A DNA stretch of 64,000 bases, from NCBI RefSeq assembly GCF_003024525.3, contig NZ_CP035934.2, positions 372,001-436,000 on the forward strand, written 5' to 3'. Below the pieces are notes generated by a model. The model did not search any database, was not told the DNA's origin, and was given only the letters and a program-made list of their open reading frames with translations. Position numbers and translations under genes: made by a program. Of this stretch, positions 20,536 through 28,943 are shown piece after piece. Numbering within the stretch: the stretch's first letter is position 1; every line of letters starts with the position of its first letter. This DNA comes from Acinetobacter cumulans (GTDB lineage Bacteria; Pseudomonadota; Gammaproteobacteria; Pseudomonadales; Moraxellaceae).

Positions 20536-21384
20536 TTGAAAATTAGCATTGTACTACCTGCAAAGAATGAATCTGGTGCAATTGGAGAAACAGTAAAAAA
20601 AATTCTCCAACTAGGTATCATTGATGAATTAATTGTAATTAATGATGGGTCTACTGATAATACAAAAAATATTGCTGAACAAGCCGGTGCTAAAGTAATT
20701 TCACATCCTTATTCAAAAGGAAATGGGGCTGCTATTAAAACAGGTGCACGTAATGCAACAGGCGATATTATTGTGTTTATGGATGCTGATGGCCAACACG
20801 ACCCAAATGATATTGAAAAATTGATTGAAAAAATTGAACAAGGGTATGATTTAGTTGTAGGTGCTAGACAAAAAGGTTCACAAGCGAGTTTGGGGCGTGG
20901 TATTGCAAATAGTCTTTATAATAATATTGCAACATACATGACAGAGCATAAAGTGGAAGATTTAACTTCTGGTTTTAGAGCTGTAAGAGCTGAAAAATTT
21001 AGAGAGTTTATTTATTTATTGCCTAATGGTTTTTCATATCCAACGACAAGTACAATGGCGTTTTTTAGAGCAGGGTATTCTGTAACTTATGTGCCTATTC
21101 ATGCTGCAAAACGAATTGGAACCAGTCATATTAAACCATTTAAAGATGGAATGCGTTTTTTTATTATTATTTTTAAAATTGCAACTTTATTTTCTCCGTT
21201 AAAAATGTTTATTCCTATTGCGGTTATGCTCTTTATTATGGCGACGGCTTGGTATGGGTATACACTCTATGAATATCATCGTTTTACAAATATGAGTGCT
21301 TTACTTTATACCGGTAGTGTGATGATTTTTTTAATGGGCTTGATTTCTGAACAGATTACTGCATTGATGTACAAAGAGAAATAA
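20536..21384 (+). CDS. GT2 polyprenyl-phosphate sugar synthase-like glycosyltransferase
   Basis: A 282 aa membrane-anchored GT2 enzyme of the dolichyl-phosphate mannose/glucose synthase type. The GT-A fold motifs are I-V-L-P-A-K-N-E near the start, I-N-D-G-S-T, D-A-D-G-Q-H-D near residue 83 (metal-binding D-x-D) and L-T-S-G-F-R-A. Two C-terminal transmembrane helices follow (about residues 217-280). TTG 20536 begins one base after the preceding stop and has GGGA upstream. It probably makes the polyprenyl-phosphate-linked sugar used by the adjacent GT-C protein. The sugar cannot be told from sequence. Confidence 0.75.
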   Translation: MKISIVLPAKNESGAIGETVKKILQLGIIDELIVINDGSTDNTKNIAEQAGAKVISHPYSKGNGAAIKTGARNATGDIIVFMDADGQHDPNDIEKLIEKIEQGYDLVVGARQKGSQASLGRGIANSLYNNIATYMTEHKVEDLTSGFRAVRAEKFREFIYLLPNGFSYPTTSTMAFFRAGYSVTYVPIHAAKRIGTSHIKPFKDGMRFFIIIFKIATLFSPLKMFIPIAVMLFIMATAWYGYTLYEYHRFTNMSALLYTGSVMIFLMGLISEQITALMYKEK

Positions 21385-21389
21385 TCATT

Positions 21390-23099
21390 GTGTTGAAAAG
21401 TTTAATACAACTCTGGAATATTCTTTCTAAGCTGGATAAAAGAAAAGTAATATATGTGCTTTTTTTGATCGTGGGTATGGCATTTATAGAGTCACTGGGT
21501 GTAATGTCTATTATGCCTTTTCTAGCAGTGCTTTCTGATCCTAATATTGTAAATAGTAATCCCACATTAAAATTATTTAATGAATATTTAGACTTTAACG
21601 ATACTAAAAAAACTATAGTTGTTTTAGGCTTAATCTCATTGGGGATAGTTATTTTTTCTACTTTTTTTAAAGTTATTACCCAATATGCAGTCAATCGCTT
21701 TGCAAGCTTACAAAGACATTATTTCTCTACAAAATTATTGAAAATATATCTGCAGCAAGACTATAAATTTTTTATTGAAAGAAATAGTTCGAATTTAGCT
21801 AAAAACATATTATCAGAAGTAGATCAGCTTATTTGGACAATGATATTGCCTACACTATCCATGCTGTCGTATGGCATAGTGTTAGTGAGTATGATTGGAA
21901 TTCTTCTAGTATATGATCCTGTGATGGCAATTAGTACGGCAAGTGTATTGTTTGTTTTTTATTCGATCATCTATTTTATTGTAAGAAAAAAATTAGCACA
22001 AATTGGCATTGAGTTTACTGAAGCCAATCAAAATAGGTTTCAAATCTGCCAAGAAGCATTAAGCGGTATTAAAGATGTTATTATTAATAATGCAAAAGAT
22101 GGATATATAGAGGAATTTGAAAAGTCATCACGAATTTTTGCAAGACATATTGCGACTAGAGAAACACTTAGTCAAATTCCATTAAATATTATTGAAACAG
22201 TAGGCTATGGCTGCTTAATTGGCTTAGCCATTATTTTAGTACTTTCAGATAAAGATGTATCTGAAATATTACCAGTATTAGGTTTATATGGATTTGCTGC
22301 ATACAGAATGCTTCCTGCTGCACAAAGTATTTACCGCTCTTTAGCTCAATTAAAGTTTTCACAGCAAGTGCTGAATGTTTTATATCCAGAGTTTAAGATT
22401 GGCTATAAAGAGAAGATTATTCATAACTTAAATTCAGATCAGACATTAAGCTTCTCTAAAACAATAAAATTAGAAAATATAACCTTCAGCTATAACAATG
22501 ATCGTAAAATTATTAAAAACTTCAGTATGGAAATAGAAAAAAATACAAGTATAGGTATTGTAGGTAAGAGTGGCAGTGGAAAAAGTACTCTAATGGATAT
22601 CATGCTGGGACTGCTAAAACCTCAGCAAGGGAAAATACGAATAGATGATGTTGAAATTGAATTAGAAAGTTGTCATGAATGGAGAGATATTGTTGGTTAT
22701 GTACCACAGTCTATTTATTTAGCAGATAAGTCTATTGCTGAAAATATTGCATTTGGAATTCCTATTGATGAAATTAATATGGATCAAGTAATATTGGCAG
22801 CTCAACAAGCACAAATTCATGAGTTTATAAACAATGACTTACCTCAGGGTTATAATGAAATAATTGGTGAGAGGGGAATAAAACTTTCAGGTGGTCAAAG
22901 ACAAAGAGTTGGTATTGCCCGAGCACTGTATAAAAAACCACAAGTTTTATTTATGGATGAGGCTACAAGTGCATTAGATGATGAAACTGAACGTCTTATT
23001 ACACAATCTATTGCAAAGTTAAATGGTCAAATTACAATGGTTATTATTGCTCATAGGCTTAATACGCTTGCATATGTTGATAAAAAAATAGTGCTTTAA
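21390..23099 (+). CDS. ABC transporter, PglK-like lipid-linked oligosaccharide flippase
   Basis: A 569 aa half-transporter with six transmembrane helices, followed by an ATPase domain: Walker A G-K-S-G-S-G-K-S-T at about 391-399, signature L-S-G-G-Q near 500, Walker B V-L-F-M-D-E-A-T-S-A-L-D near 519, and H-loop A-H-R-L. The helical domain contains A-A-Y-R-M-L-P-A-A and matches the Campylobacter PglK pattern, which flips lipid-linked glycans across the inner membrane. The protein stops soon after the H-loop and lacks the usual short C-terminal tail. GTG 21390 or TTG 21393 are the possible starts. MsbA-like lipid export is a less likely alternative. Confidence 0.72.
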   Translation: MLKSLIQLWNILSKLDKRKVIYVLFLIVGMAFIESLGVMSIMPFLAVLSDPNIVNSNPTLKLFNEYLDFNDTKKTIVVLGLISLGIVIFSTFFKVITQYAVNRFASLQRHYFSTKLLKIYLQQDYKFFIERNSSNLAKNILSEVDQLIWTMILPTLSMLSYGIVLVSMIGILLVYDPVMAISTASVLFVFYSIIYFIVRKKLAQIGIEFTEANQNRFQICQEALSGIKDVIINNAKDGYIEEFEKSSRIFARHIATRETLSQIPLNIIETVGYGCLIGLAIILVLSDKDVSEILPVLGLYGFAAYRMLPAAQSIYRSLAQLKFSQQVLNVLYPEFKIGYKEKIIHNLNSDQTLSFSKTIKLENITFSYNNDRKIIKNFSMEIEKNTSIGIVGKSGSGKSTLMDIMLGLLKPQQGKIRIDDVEIELESCHEWRDIVGYVPQSIYLADKSIAENIAFGIPIDEINMDQVILAAQQAQIHEFINNDLPQGYNEIIGERGIKLSGGQRQRVGIARALYKKPQVLFMDEATSALDDETERLITQSIAKLNGQITMVIIAHRLNTLAYVDKKIVL

Positions 23100-23100
23100 T

Positions 23101-24399
23101 ATGGACAAAAAATTGCGCAAAATTCTTTATTGTAGTTATGAGTTTAGAAGTAGTTATCAGAGAGGTATTTATCAATTTACGAAGTCTATGATGGATGCAA
23201 CATGTCATTTAGGGTATGAAAATTACTTATTAACTCAAGCAAGAGAGCCAAGTGAAATTATTCAATCATTGGTCGATGCAGATCATTATGTTGATAATAA
23301 GTTTGAAGAATTGAATGCATATATAAAATTTCTATTAGGAAATAGAAATAATTTTGAAATATGTACAAGCAAAAGTTCTAATGTAGATGGATTTGAGTAT
23401 CTTTCAAAATTAAAAGGTTATGTGAACTCTCCATTATTTTATAATTCATCACATTATTCTGTACTTTTTCCAAATTGTATTGGAATGACAAATATTGCAT
23501 TAGATGGTTTTGGTGAAAATGACATTATCTTTTGTAGTTCACCAATGACAATCAAGTCAAATAAACATAAAGTCGTGCAAGTGGTACATGATGTTATGCA
23601 CCTAAAGGATCGTTCAAAGTGGGAGCGATATATGTATAGGCGAATTTCTGCTGCCAACTTTGCAGATAAAATTTTGACTGTTTCCAATCATACTAGAAAT
23701 GAGTTTTTAGAGTTTTTTCCGCATTTAGCAGAGCGTACAAGTGTAATTTATCAGCCAGTACCTGTTGATGAAGTATTACTTAAGTTAAGTGAAGATTTAA
23801 CAGTGCAAGATCAAGTGCTAAAAAAATATAGGGTTAAGCGTGGTTGCTATATGTATTATGTGGGGGCCTTAAATGCTGGAAAAAATATTCATAGAATGGT
23901 TGAAGCTTATCATCTAGCAACAAATGGTGATCTAGGTAGACCATTACTATTGTCTGGTAAGGTGGATCAAAATTATTTTAGTCAGCATAAAGTTTATAAT
24001 TATTTATCTTCTTATGAACAACCAGAGAAAAGTAAAAATGTTCATCTTACAGGCTATGTCACAGACTTAGAAAAATTATGTCTTTTAAGATGCTGTAGAA
24101 CATTTTTATTTCCAACTTTAGGTGAAGGATTTGGTATACCTGTAATTGAGGCTCAAATATGTGGTGCGCCTGTTTTAACTTCTTACAATACATCACTTCC
24201 GGAAGTAACAAATGATGCGGCAGTTTATATAAGTGATGCACAAGATATAGAGGAATTGAAATCTAAAATAATGTTACTTTTAGATGATGGTAAGTTGCTT
24301 GAGAAAGTAAAATTATTAGGTGATATTAATTGTAAAAGATTTAAGAAAAGTGAACTAATTAAAAATATGAATTTTTTTTTAAATGATTTAAAGGAGTGA
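23101..24399 (+). CDS. GT4 family glycosyltransferase
   Basis: A 432 aa cytoplasmic GT-B enzyme. The C-terminal domain has the GT4 donor-site signature P-T-L-G-E-G-F-G-I-P-V-I-E-A, followed by G-A-P-V-L-T-S-Y-N-T-S-L-P-E-V. The N-terminal half is divergent and includes V-V-Q-V-V-H-D-V-M-H-L. The ATG lies one base after the flippase stop. The gene probably adds one sugar to the lipid-linked glycan. Donor and acceptor are unknown. Confidence 0.75.
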   Translation: MDKKLRKILYCSYEFRSSYQRGIYQFTKSMMDATCHLGYENYLLTQAREPSEIIQSLVDADHYVDNKFEELNAYIKFLLGNRNNFEICTSKSSNVDGFEYLSKLKGYVNSPLFYNSSHYSVLFPNCIGMTNIALDGFGENDIIFCSSPMTIKSNKHKVVQVVHDVMHLKDRSKWERYMYRRISAANFADKILTVSNHTRNEFLEFFPHLAERTSVIYQPVPVDEVLLKLSEDLTVQDQVLKKYRVKRGCYMYYVGALNAGKNIHRMVEAYHLATNGDLGRPLLLSGKVDQNYFSQHKVYNYLSSYEQPEKSKNVHLTGYVTDLEKLCLLRCCRTFLFPTLGEGFGIPVIEAQICGAPVLTSYNTSLPEVTNDAAVYISDAQDIEELKSKIMLLLDDGKLLEKVKLLGDINCKRFKKSELIKNMNFFLNDLKE

Positions 24400-24402
24400 A
24401 TT

Positions 24403-25134
24403 TTGTTAAATTTTTTTTTAGGCTTAATCAAGAAAATTACACCAGAGTTTATTTTATATAGATATAGGGTGATTTTGGGTAAAAGACACTATTTTGAATT
24501 GGAGAATATGGATTTAAAGTCTAAGTTTACTAAAATTTATGAAGATGGAGTTTGGGGGGGAGAAGGGGAAAGGTTTTATTCAGGAAGCGGTTCTCACAAT
24601 AATGAGATTGTTGAAAAATATATCATAAGTGTTAATAATTTTTTGAATGATTTGATAGTAGAGAAAACAGTTGTTGATTTGGGGTGTGGTGATTTTAATA
24701 TAGGCTCAAAATTGTTTCGTAATACAAAAAAATATATTGCTTGTGATATTGTTGATAGCTTAATAGATTATAATTCTATTAAATTTAGTCATCAAAACTT
24801 GATTTTTAAAAAAATAAACATTGTTGAGGATGATTTGCCCGCTGGAAATATTGTTTTTATAAGGCAAGTATTACAACATTTATCAAATGAAGATATTTTA
24901 AAAGTTGTGAAGAAATTGTACAAATATAAGTATTTAGTAATAACTGAACATTTGCCAAAATTTATTTTTAAGCCTAATAAAGATTATTTTTCAGGTCCTA
25001 GTATTCGTTTAGAAAGAAATAGTGGAGTGGTTTTAGATGAAAAACCTTTTAATTTAATTTATAAAAATAAATATAAAATTTGCGAGGTGGAGGAAAATGA
25101 GGGAGTGATAGTTACAAGTGTATATGAACTTTAA
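24403..25134 (+). CDS. SAM-dependent methyltransferase
   Basis: A 243 aa class I methyltransferase. Motif I V-V-D-L-G-C-G-D-F-N-I-G lies near residues 89-100, followed by a motif-II-like A-C-D-I-V. The start is TTG with AAGGAG six bases upstream. It probably methylates a sugar or capping group of the glycan; the neighbours are all glycosyltransferases. Composition is markedly AT-rich compared with flanking housekeeping genes. Confidence 0.7.
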   Translation: MLNFFLGLIKKITPEFILYRYRVILGKRHYFELENMDLKSKFTKIYEDGVWGGEGERFYSGSGSHNNEIVEKYIISVNNFLNDLIVEKTVVDLGCGDFNIGSKLFRNTKKYIACDIVDSLIDYNSIKFSHQNLIFKKINIVEDDLPAGNIVFIRQVLQHLSNEDILKVVKKLYKYKYLVITEHLPKFIFKPNKDYFSGPSIRLERNSGVVLDEKPFNLIYKNKYKICEVEENEGVIVTSVYEL

Positions 25135-25148
25135 TTTTAAGGTGAAAA

Positions 25149-25943
25149 ATGAAGATTCCGAGAATTATACATCAAACATACTCAACTAATGATATTCCTT
25201 TGGATATACAAAGTATTATATTTCAGCTTAAAAAAAATAATCCTAATTGGATTTATAAGTTTTATAATGATAAAGATGTTTTACATTATATTAAGGATAA
25301 TTTTGATGATGAAATTCTTGATGCTTACTTAAGTATTAATGGAAAATATGGTGCAGCTAGAGCAGATTTTTTTCGTTATCTAGTTGTTTATAATGAAGGT
25401 GGGGTGTACTTGGATATAAAAAGTACTTGTGTATACTCGCTTGATTCTATAATTAATGAGAATGATGAAATTATTTTATGTCATTGGCAAAATGAAGTTG
25501 GTATGAAATCACAATTTGCTGGTATGCATAATGAATTAAAAGAATGCAAATTCGGTGAGTTTCAACAATGGCATGTTATAGCAAAACCAAGATCAGCTTT
25601 CTTGGAAGCGGTTATAAAATCTATTATAGAGAATTTAAAATCTTATAATCCTTGGACGCATGGTGTTGGTAAACCAGCAGTTTTAAGAATTACTGGTCCT
25701 ATAGCTTACACTAAAGCTATAATTCCTTTACTAAAAAATCATCCATATACCTTTTATAGATATGATAAAGATATAGGATTAGTATATAGTAATTTAAATC
25801 ATGATTTTAAGCATATGGAAATAATGAATAGTCATTATTCCAGATGTAGCGATTCTGTGGTTGGTAATCTAAATTTAATTAATAGATTAAATTTTTATCT
25901 TTATAGGTTAATTAGATGGACCAAACGGCTTCTAATTAATTAA
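25149..25943 (+). CDS. GT32-like glycosyltransferase (Och1/capsular type)
   Basis: A 264 aa protein beginning I-P-R-I-I-H-Q-T-Y, the classical start of the GT32 DXD-containing family. Further motifs are A-A-R-A-D-F-F-R-Y-L-V-V-Y and G-G-V-Y-L-D-I, which carries the metal-binding aspartates. The C-terminus is basic. It is AT-rich and follows the methyltransferase by 14 bases. Substrate is not predictable; many homologues transfer hexoses in capsule or O-glycan clusters. Confidence 0.75.
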   Translation: MKIPRIIHQTYSTNDIPLDIQSIIFQLKKNNPNWIYKFYNDKDVLHYIKDNFDDEILDAYLSINGKYGAARADFFRYLVVYNEGGVYLDIKSTCVYSLDSIINENDEIILCHWQNEVGMKSQFAGMHNELKECKFGEFQQWHVIAKPRSAFLEAVIKSIIENLKSYNPWTHGVGKPAVLRITGPIAYTKAIIPLLKNHPYTFYRYDKDIGLVYSNLNHDFKHMEIMNSHYSRCSDSVVGNLNLINRLNFYLYRLIRWTKRLLIN

Positions 25944-25955
25944 ACAGGATTTTAT

Positions 25956-26933
25956 ATGTTTTTTGAAAAAATATTTTATGCTATAGCTAATAAGATAAAT
26001 CATTTGTCTATTTTATTTATTTATTTATTTAATATTAATATTAAGTGTGTGGATTCTAATTATGATTCTGCTGAAACTATATTTAAACCTAGTTTAGATG
26101 TTGAGTCTGATGGGGTTATTCCAAAAATAATATGGTTTTATTGGCATGATGAAAAATTACCTTTTTTTATCGAAAAATGCTTTTTAAATGCAAAAAAAAA
26201 CAACCCAGATTATAGTGTTAAATTGTTGAATAAAAATAATATTAAAAATTTTATTAATATAGATTTAAGTTTGATCGAGAGAGAGTCAATACAACATCAG
26301 TCTGACTATATTCGCTTATCTTTGCTAAAAAAATATGGTGGCGTGTGGATGGATTCTAGTATAATGATGTTTAAAAATATTAATTACTATTGTGATCTTA
26401 TGATTTTAAAAAAAACTAATTTCCTTTCATTTTATTGTCCAGATTATATTCTAGATAAAGATAATCCTATATTTGAAAACTGGTTTATGATTTCGAGTAA
26501 AAATAATTTAATTGTATGCGATTGGTTGGATGAGTTAGATTATTGTTTTAGGCTGGGCTCAGGGGTGTATGTAAATAAAGTAATAGCTGATAATAAGGAG
26601 TATATTCAAAATATTCCAAATCCATTTTACTTTTTTTCTTATATTGCAGCACAAAAATCTATTAGAAAGAATAGCGGCTATATTTTTATTAATGCCTATC
26701 ATACGGCTTTTTATTATCACATTGTCGGGGGGTGGAATATTTTATCTAAATTTAAAAATAAAATGCATTACTCTAAATTAATTAAAAATCTAACTGTTTA
26801 TAAACATCCTGATTGTTTGCCAATATTTATTAAGTTAACAGGAGGTGATAGGGATTTTATTAATAGTAGATTGAAATTTAAAATATTTAGTAAAGACTCT
26901 ATTATTCATGACTTTTTAAAAATAAATAGGTGA
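25956..26933 (+). CDS. Capsular polysaccharide synthesis-type glycosyltransferase (Caps_synth/GT32-like)
   Basis: A 325 aa protein. After a hydrophobic N-terminal stretch it has I-P-K-I-I-W-F-Y-W-H-D (near residue 67), H-Q-S-D-Y-I-R-L-S-L-L and Y-G-G-V-W-M-D-S-S, which match the Caps_synth family of DXD-type transferases. It is related in plan to the preceding gene but not a close copy. It is extremely AT-rich, and starts 12 bases after its neighbour. Confidence 0.7.
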   Translation: MFFEKIFYAIANKINHLSILFIYLFNINIKCVDSNYDSAETIFKPSLDVESDGVIPKIIWFYWHDEKLPFFIEKCFLNAKKNNPDYSVKLLNKNNIKNFINIDLSLIERESIQHQSDYIRLSLLKKYGGVWMDSSIMMFKNINYYCDLMILKKTNFLSFYCPDYILDKDNPIFENWFMISSKNNLIVCDWLDELDYCFRLGSGVYVNKVIADNKEYIQNIPNPFYFFSYIAAQKSIRKNSGYIFINAYHTAFYYHIVGGWNILSKFKNKMHYSKLIKNLTVYKHPDCLPIFIKLTGGDRDFINSRLKFKIFSKDSIIHDFLKINR

Positions 26934-26937
26934 TCTT

Positions 26938-27834
26938 ATGAGTGTTTTAGTGGTTGTTGTTACATATAACCGTAGAAAACTTTTGGAAAAGTGTTTGGAA
27001 TCCATTTTTGTACAAAATGGTGTGAATTTTAATGTGTTAGTTGTTGATAATGCTTCAAATGATAATACTATTGAATTTTTAGTAAATAGGTATTCTGAAA
27101 AAATAAATTTACTTAAGTTGAATGAAAATGTTGGTGGTGCTGGTGGTTTTCATGAGGGAATGAAGTATGCTTTGAATTATGATTTTGACTGGCTTTGGTT
27201 GATGGATGATGATGGTTATCCTGAAGAAAAATGTTTATCAAATTTATATGAATATGCATATGAGCATAATATCGATGCAATTTCTCCAATACAATTAAAT
27301 ATTGAAAATAAGGATGAACTTGCTTTTCCCGTAACATATAAAAATAAAAAAATTATGGGACAATATGAACAATTGAGTGATTTAGATTTTATTGAGGGTG
27401 AAGCAAACTTATTTAATGGTTTGCTTATTAAAAAAGATGTGATTAAAAATATTGGTTTGCCTAAATCCGAGTTATTTATTAGAGGGGATGAGGTCGAATA
27501 TACTAAAAGGCTAAAAAGAAATAATGTGGCTTTTGGCTCTTTGGTATCATCAATTTTTTATCATCCTTCAGATATGAATGAAAGAATCCAAGTTCTTTTT
27601 GGACTTTGGACGATCAGAGATGCACATTCAGATTTTAAAAATTATTATATGTTTAGAAATAGAGCAGTCGCATTCATTGAGGATGGCAATGCTGCGCTAT
27701 TACCATTAGATTTCATTCGCTATTCATATTACTTCATCATCTATAAAAAGTTCAATTGGCAAGGTTTAAAACTTTGGTGTACAGCGACATATGATGGTAT
27801 AAAAGGTAAGTTAGGAAGACATCCAAAGTATTGA
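26938..27834 (+). CDS. GT2 glycosyltransferase, galactofuranosyltransferase-like
   Basis: A 298 aa GT-A enzyme: V-V-V-V-T-Y-N-R-R-K-L-L near the start, V-V-D-N-A-S-N-D, N-V-G-G-A-G-G-F-H-E-G and W-L-M-D-D-D-G (the DDD metal site near residues 83-85). The G-G-A-G-G-F and W-L-W-L-M-D-D-D pattern is typical of GlfT-like and rhamnosyl GT2 enzymes. The next gene is glf, which makes UDP-galactofuranose, so this is the best candidate to use that donor. Confidence 0.72.
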   Translation: MSVLVVVVTYNRRKLLEKCLESIFVQNGVNFNVLVVDNASNDNTIEFLVNRYSEKINLLKLNENVGGAGGFHEGMKYALNYDFDWLWLMDDDGYPEEKCLSNLYEYAYEHNIDAISPIQLNIENKDELAFPVTYKNKKIMGQYEQLSDLDFIEGEANLFNGLLIKKDVIKNIGLPKSELFIRGDEVEYTKRLKRNNVAFGSLVSSIFYHPSDMNERIQVLFGLWTIRDAHSDFKNYYMFRNRAVAFIEDGNAALLPLDFIRYSYYFIIYKKFNWQGLKLWCTATYDGIKGKLGRHPKY

Positions 27835-27849
27835 TCATTGGGGAATATT

Positions 27850-28941
27850 TTGAAAATTTTAATTGTAGGGGCGGGCTTTGCTGGTTCAGTCTGTGCGCGC
27901 GAACTGGCTGAAGCTGGACATGAAATCTTAGCAGTTGATCGTCGAGATCATATTGCTGGCAATGCTTTTGATGTAAAAGATGAGCATGGCATCTTAATTC
28001 ATCAATATGGCCCGCATATTTTTCATACCAATAGTGAAAGAATTTTTAATTATCTGTCGAAATATACTGAATGGTTTAAATACGAACATCGTGTACGTGG
28101 AGTGTTAGATGGAAAAGAATATCCATTTCCAATTAACCGCGATACTTTAAATCAGCTCTATGATTTAGAGTTAACAGAAGAACAAGCTGCTGCATTTTTT
28201 GAGAAAGTACGTGAGCCAAAAGAAAGAGTATTAACCAGTGAGGATGTAGTGTTGAACTCTGTTGGCCGTGATCTTTATGAAAAATTCTTTTTAAATTATA
28301 CTAAAAAACAGTGGGGGCTTGATCCTTCTCAATTAAAGGCGGGTGTTGCTGCGCGTATTCCGACACGAACCAATTCGGATGACCGCTACTTTACAGATAA
28401 GTATCAAGCTATGCCATTGCATGGTTATACAGCAATGTTTGAAAATTTACTCGATCATCCAAATATTCAAGTTCAAACATCAACTGAGTTTAAAGATGTC
28501 TTGAATGAAGAAAATCTATTTGATCACATTGTGTATACAGGTCCAATTGATGCTTTTTATGATTATCAATTTGGTCATCTGCCTTATCGTTCATTACGCT
28601 TTGAGCATGAACATTTAGCCCATACTAAGCAATATCAAAGTGTAGGTACGGTGAATTACCCAAATGATTTTGACTTTACTCGTATTACTGAATTTAAACA
28701 TTTAACAGGTCAAAAGCATTCATCGACTTCGCTTGTCAGGGAATATCCAACAGCAGAAGGTGACCCATATTATCCAATTCCACGTGATGAAAACGAAAAA
28801 TTGTTTAAACAATATCAAGCGTTAGCAAGTGCTGAGGAAAACGTGACTTTTGTAGGACGACTTGCAGAATACCGTTATTACAATATGGATCAGGTTGTTG
28901 GTGCTGCATTAAATGCAGTGGATAAAATTTTAGGGAAATAA
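27850..28941 (+). CDS. glf: UDP-galactopyranose mutase
   Basis: Flavoenzyme interconverting UDP-galactopyranose and UDP-galactofuranose. The 363 aa begin with the FAD-binding motif V-G-A-G-F-A-G-S-V, followed by the D-R-R-D-H-I-A-G-N-A segment and Y-G-P-H-I-F-H-T, both signatures of Glf. C-terminal flavin-contact residues lie in the F-V-G-R-L-A-E-Y-R-Y-Y-N-M-D-Q segment. TTG 27850 is preferred: GGGGAA is upstream and M-K-I-L-I-V-G-A-G is the family start. The longer frame from 27838 adds four residues. Its codon use is less AT-rich than the genes before it. Confidence 0.93.
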   Translation: MKILIVGAGFAGSVCARELAEAGHEILAVDRRDHIAGNAFDVKDEHGILIHQYGPHIFHTNSERIFNYLSKYTEWFKYEHRVRGVLDGKEYPFPINRDTLNQLYDLELTEEQAAAFFEKVREPKERVLTSEDVVLNSVGRDLYEKFFLNYTKKQWGLDPSQLKAGVAARIPTRTNSDDRYFTDKYQAMPLHGYTAMFENLLDHPNIQVQTSTEFKDVLNEENLFDHIVYTGPIDAFYDYQFGHLPYRSLRFEHEHLAHTKQYQSVGTVNYPNDFDFTRITEFKHLTGQKHSSTSLVREYPTAEGDPYYPIPRDENEKLFKQYQALASAEENVTFVGRLAEYRYYNMDQVVGAALNAVDKILGK

Positions 28942-28943
28942 AA

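Noticed and set aside
21356..21694. 112-codon open frame antisense to the flippase
   Set aside because: Overlaps the confident ABC transporter frame; no family features.
23097..23140. Frameshift joining the flippase to the next glycosyltransferase
   Set aside because: The frames after the stop do not continue an ABC-type tail, and the downstream gene has a proper ATG.
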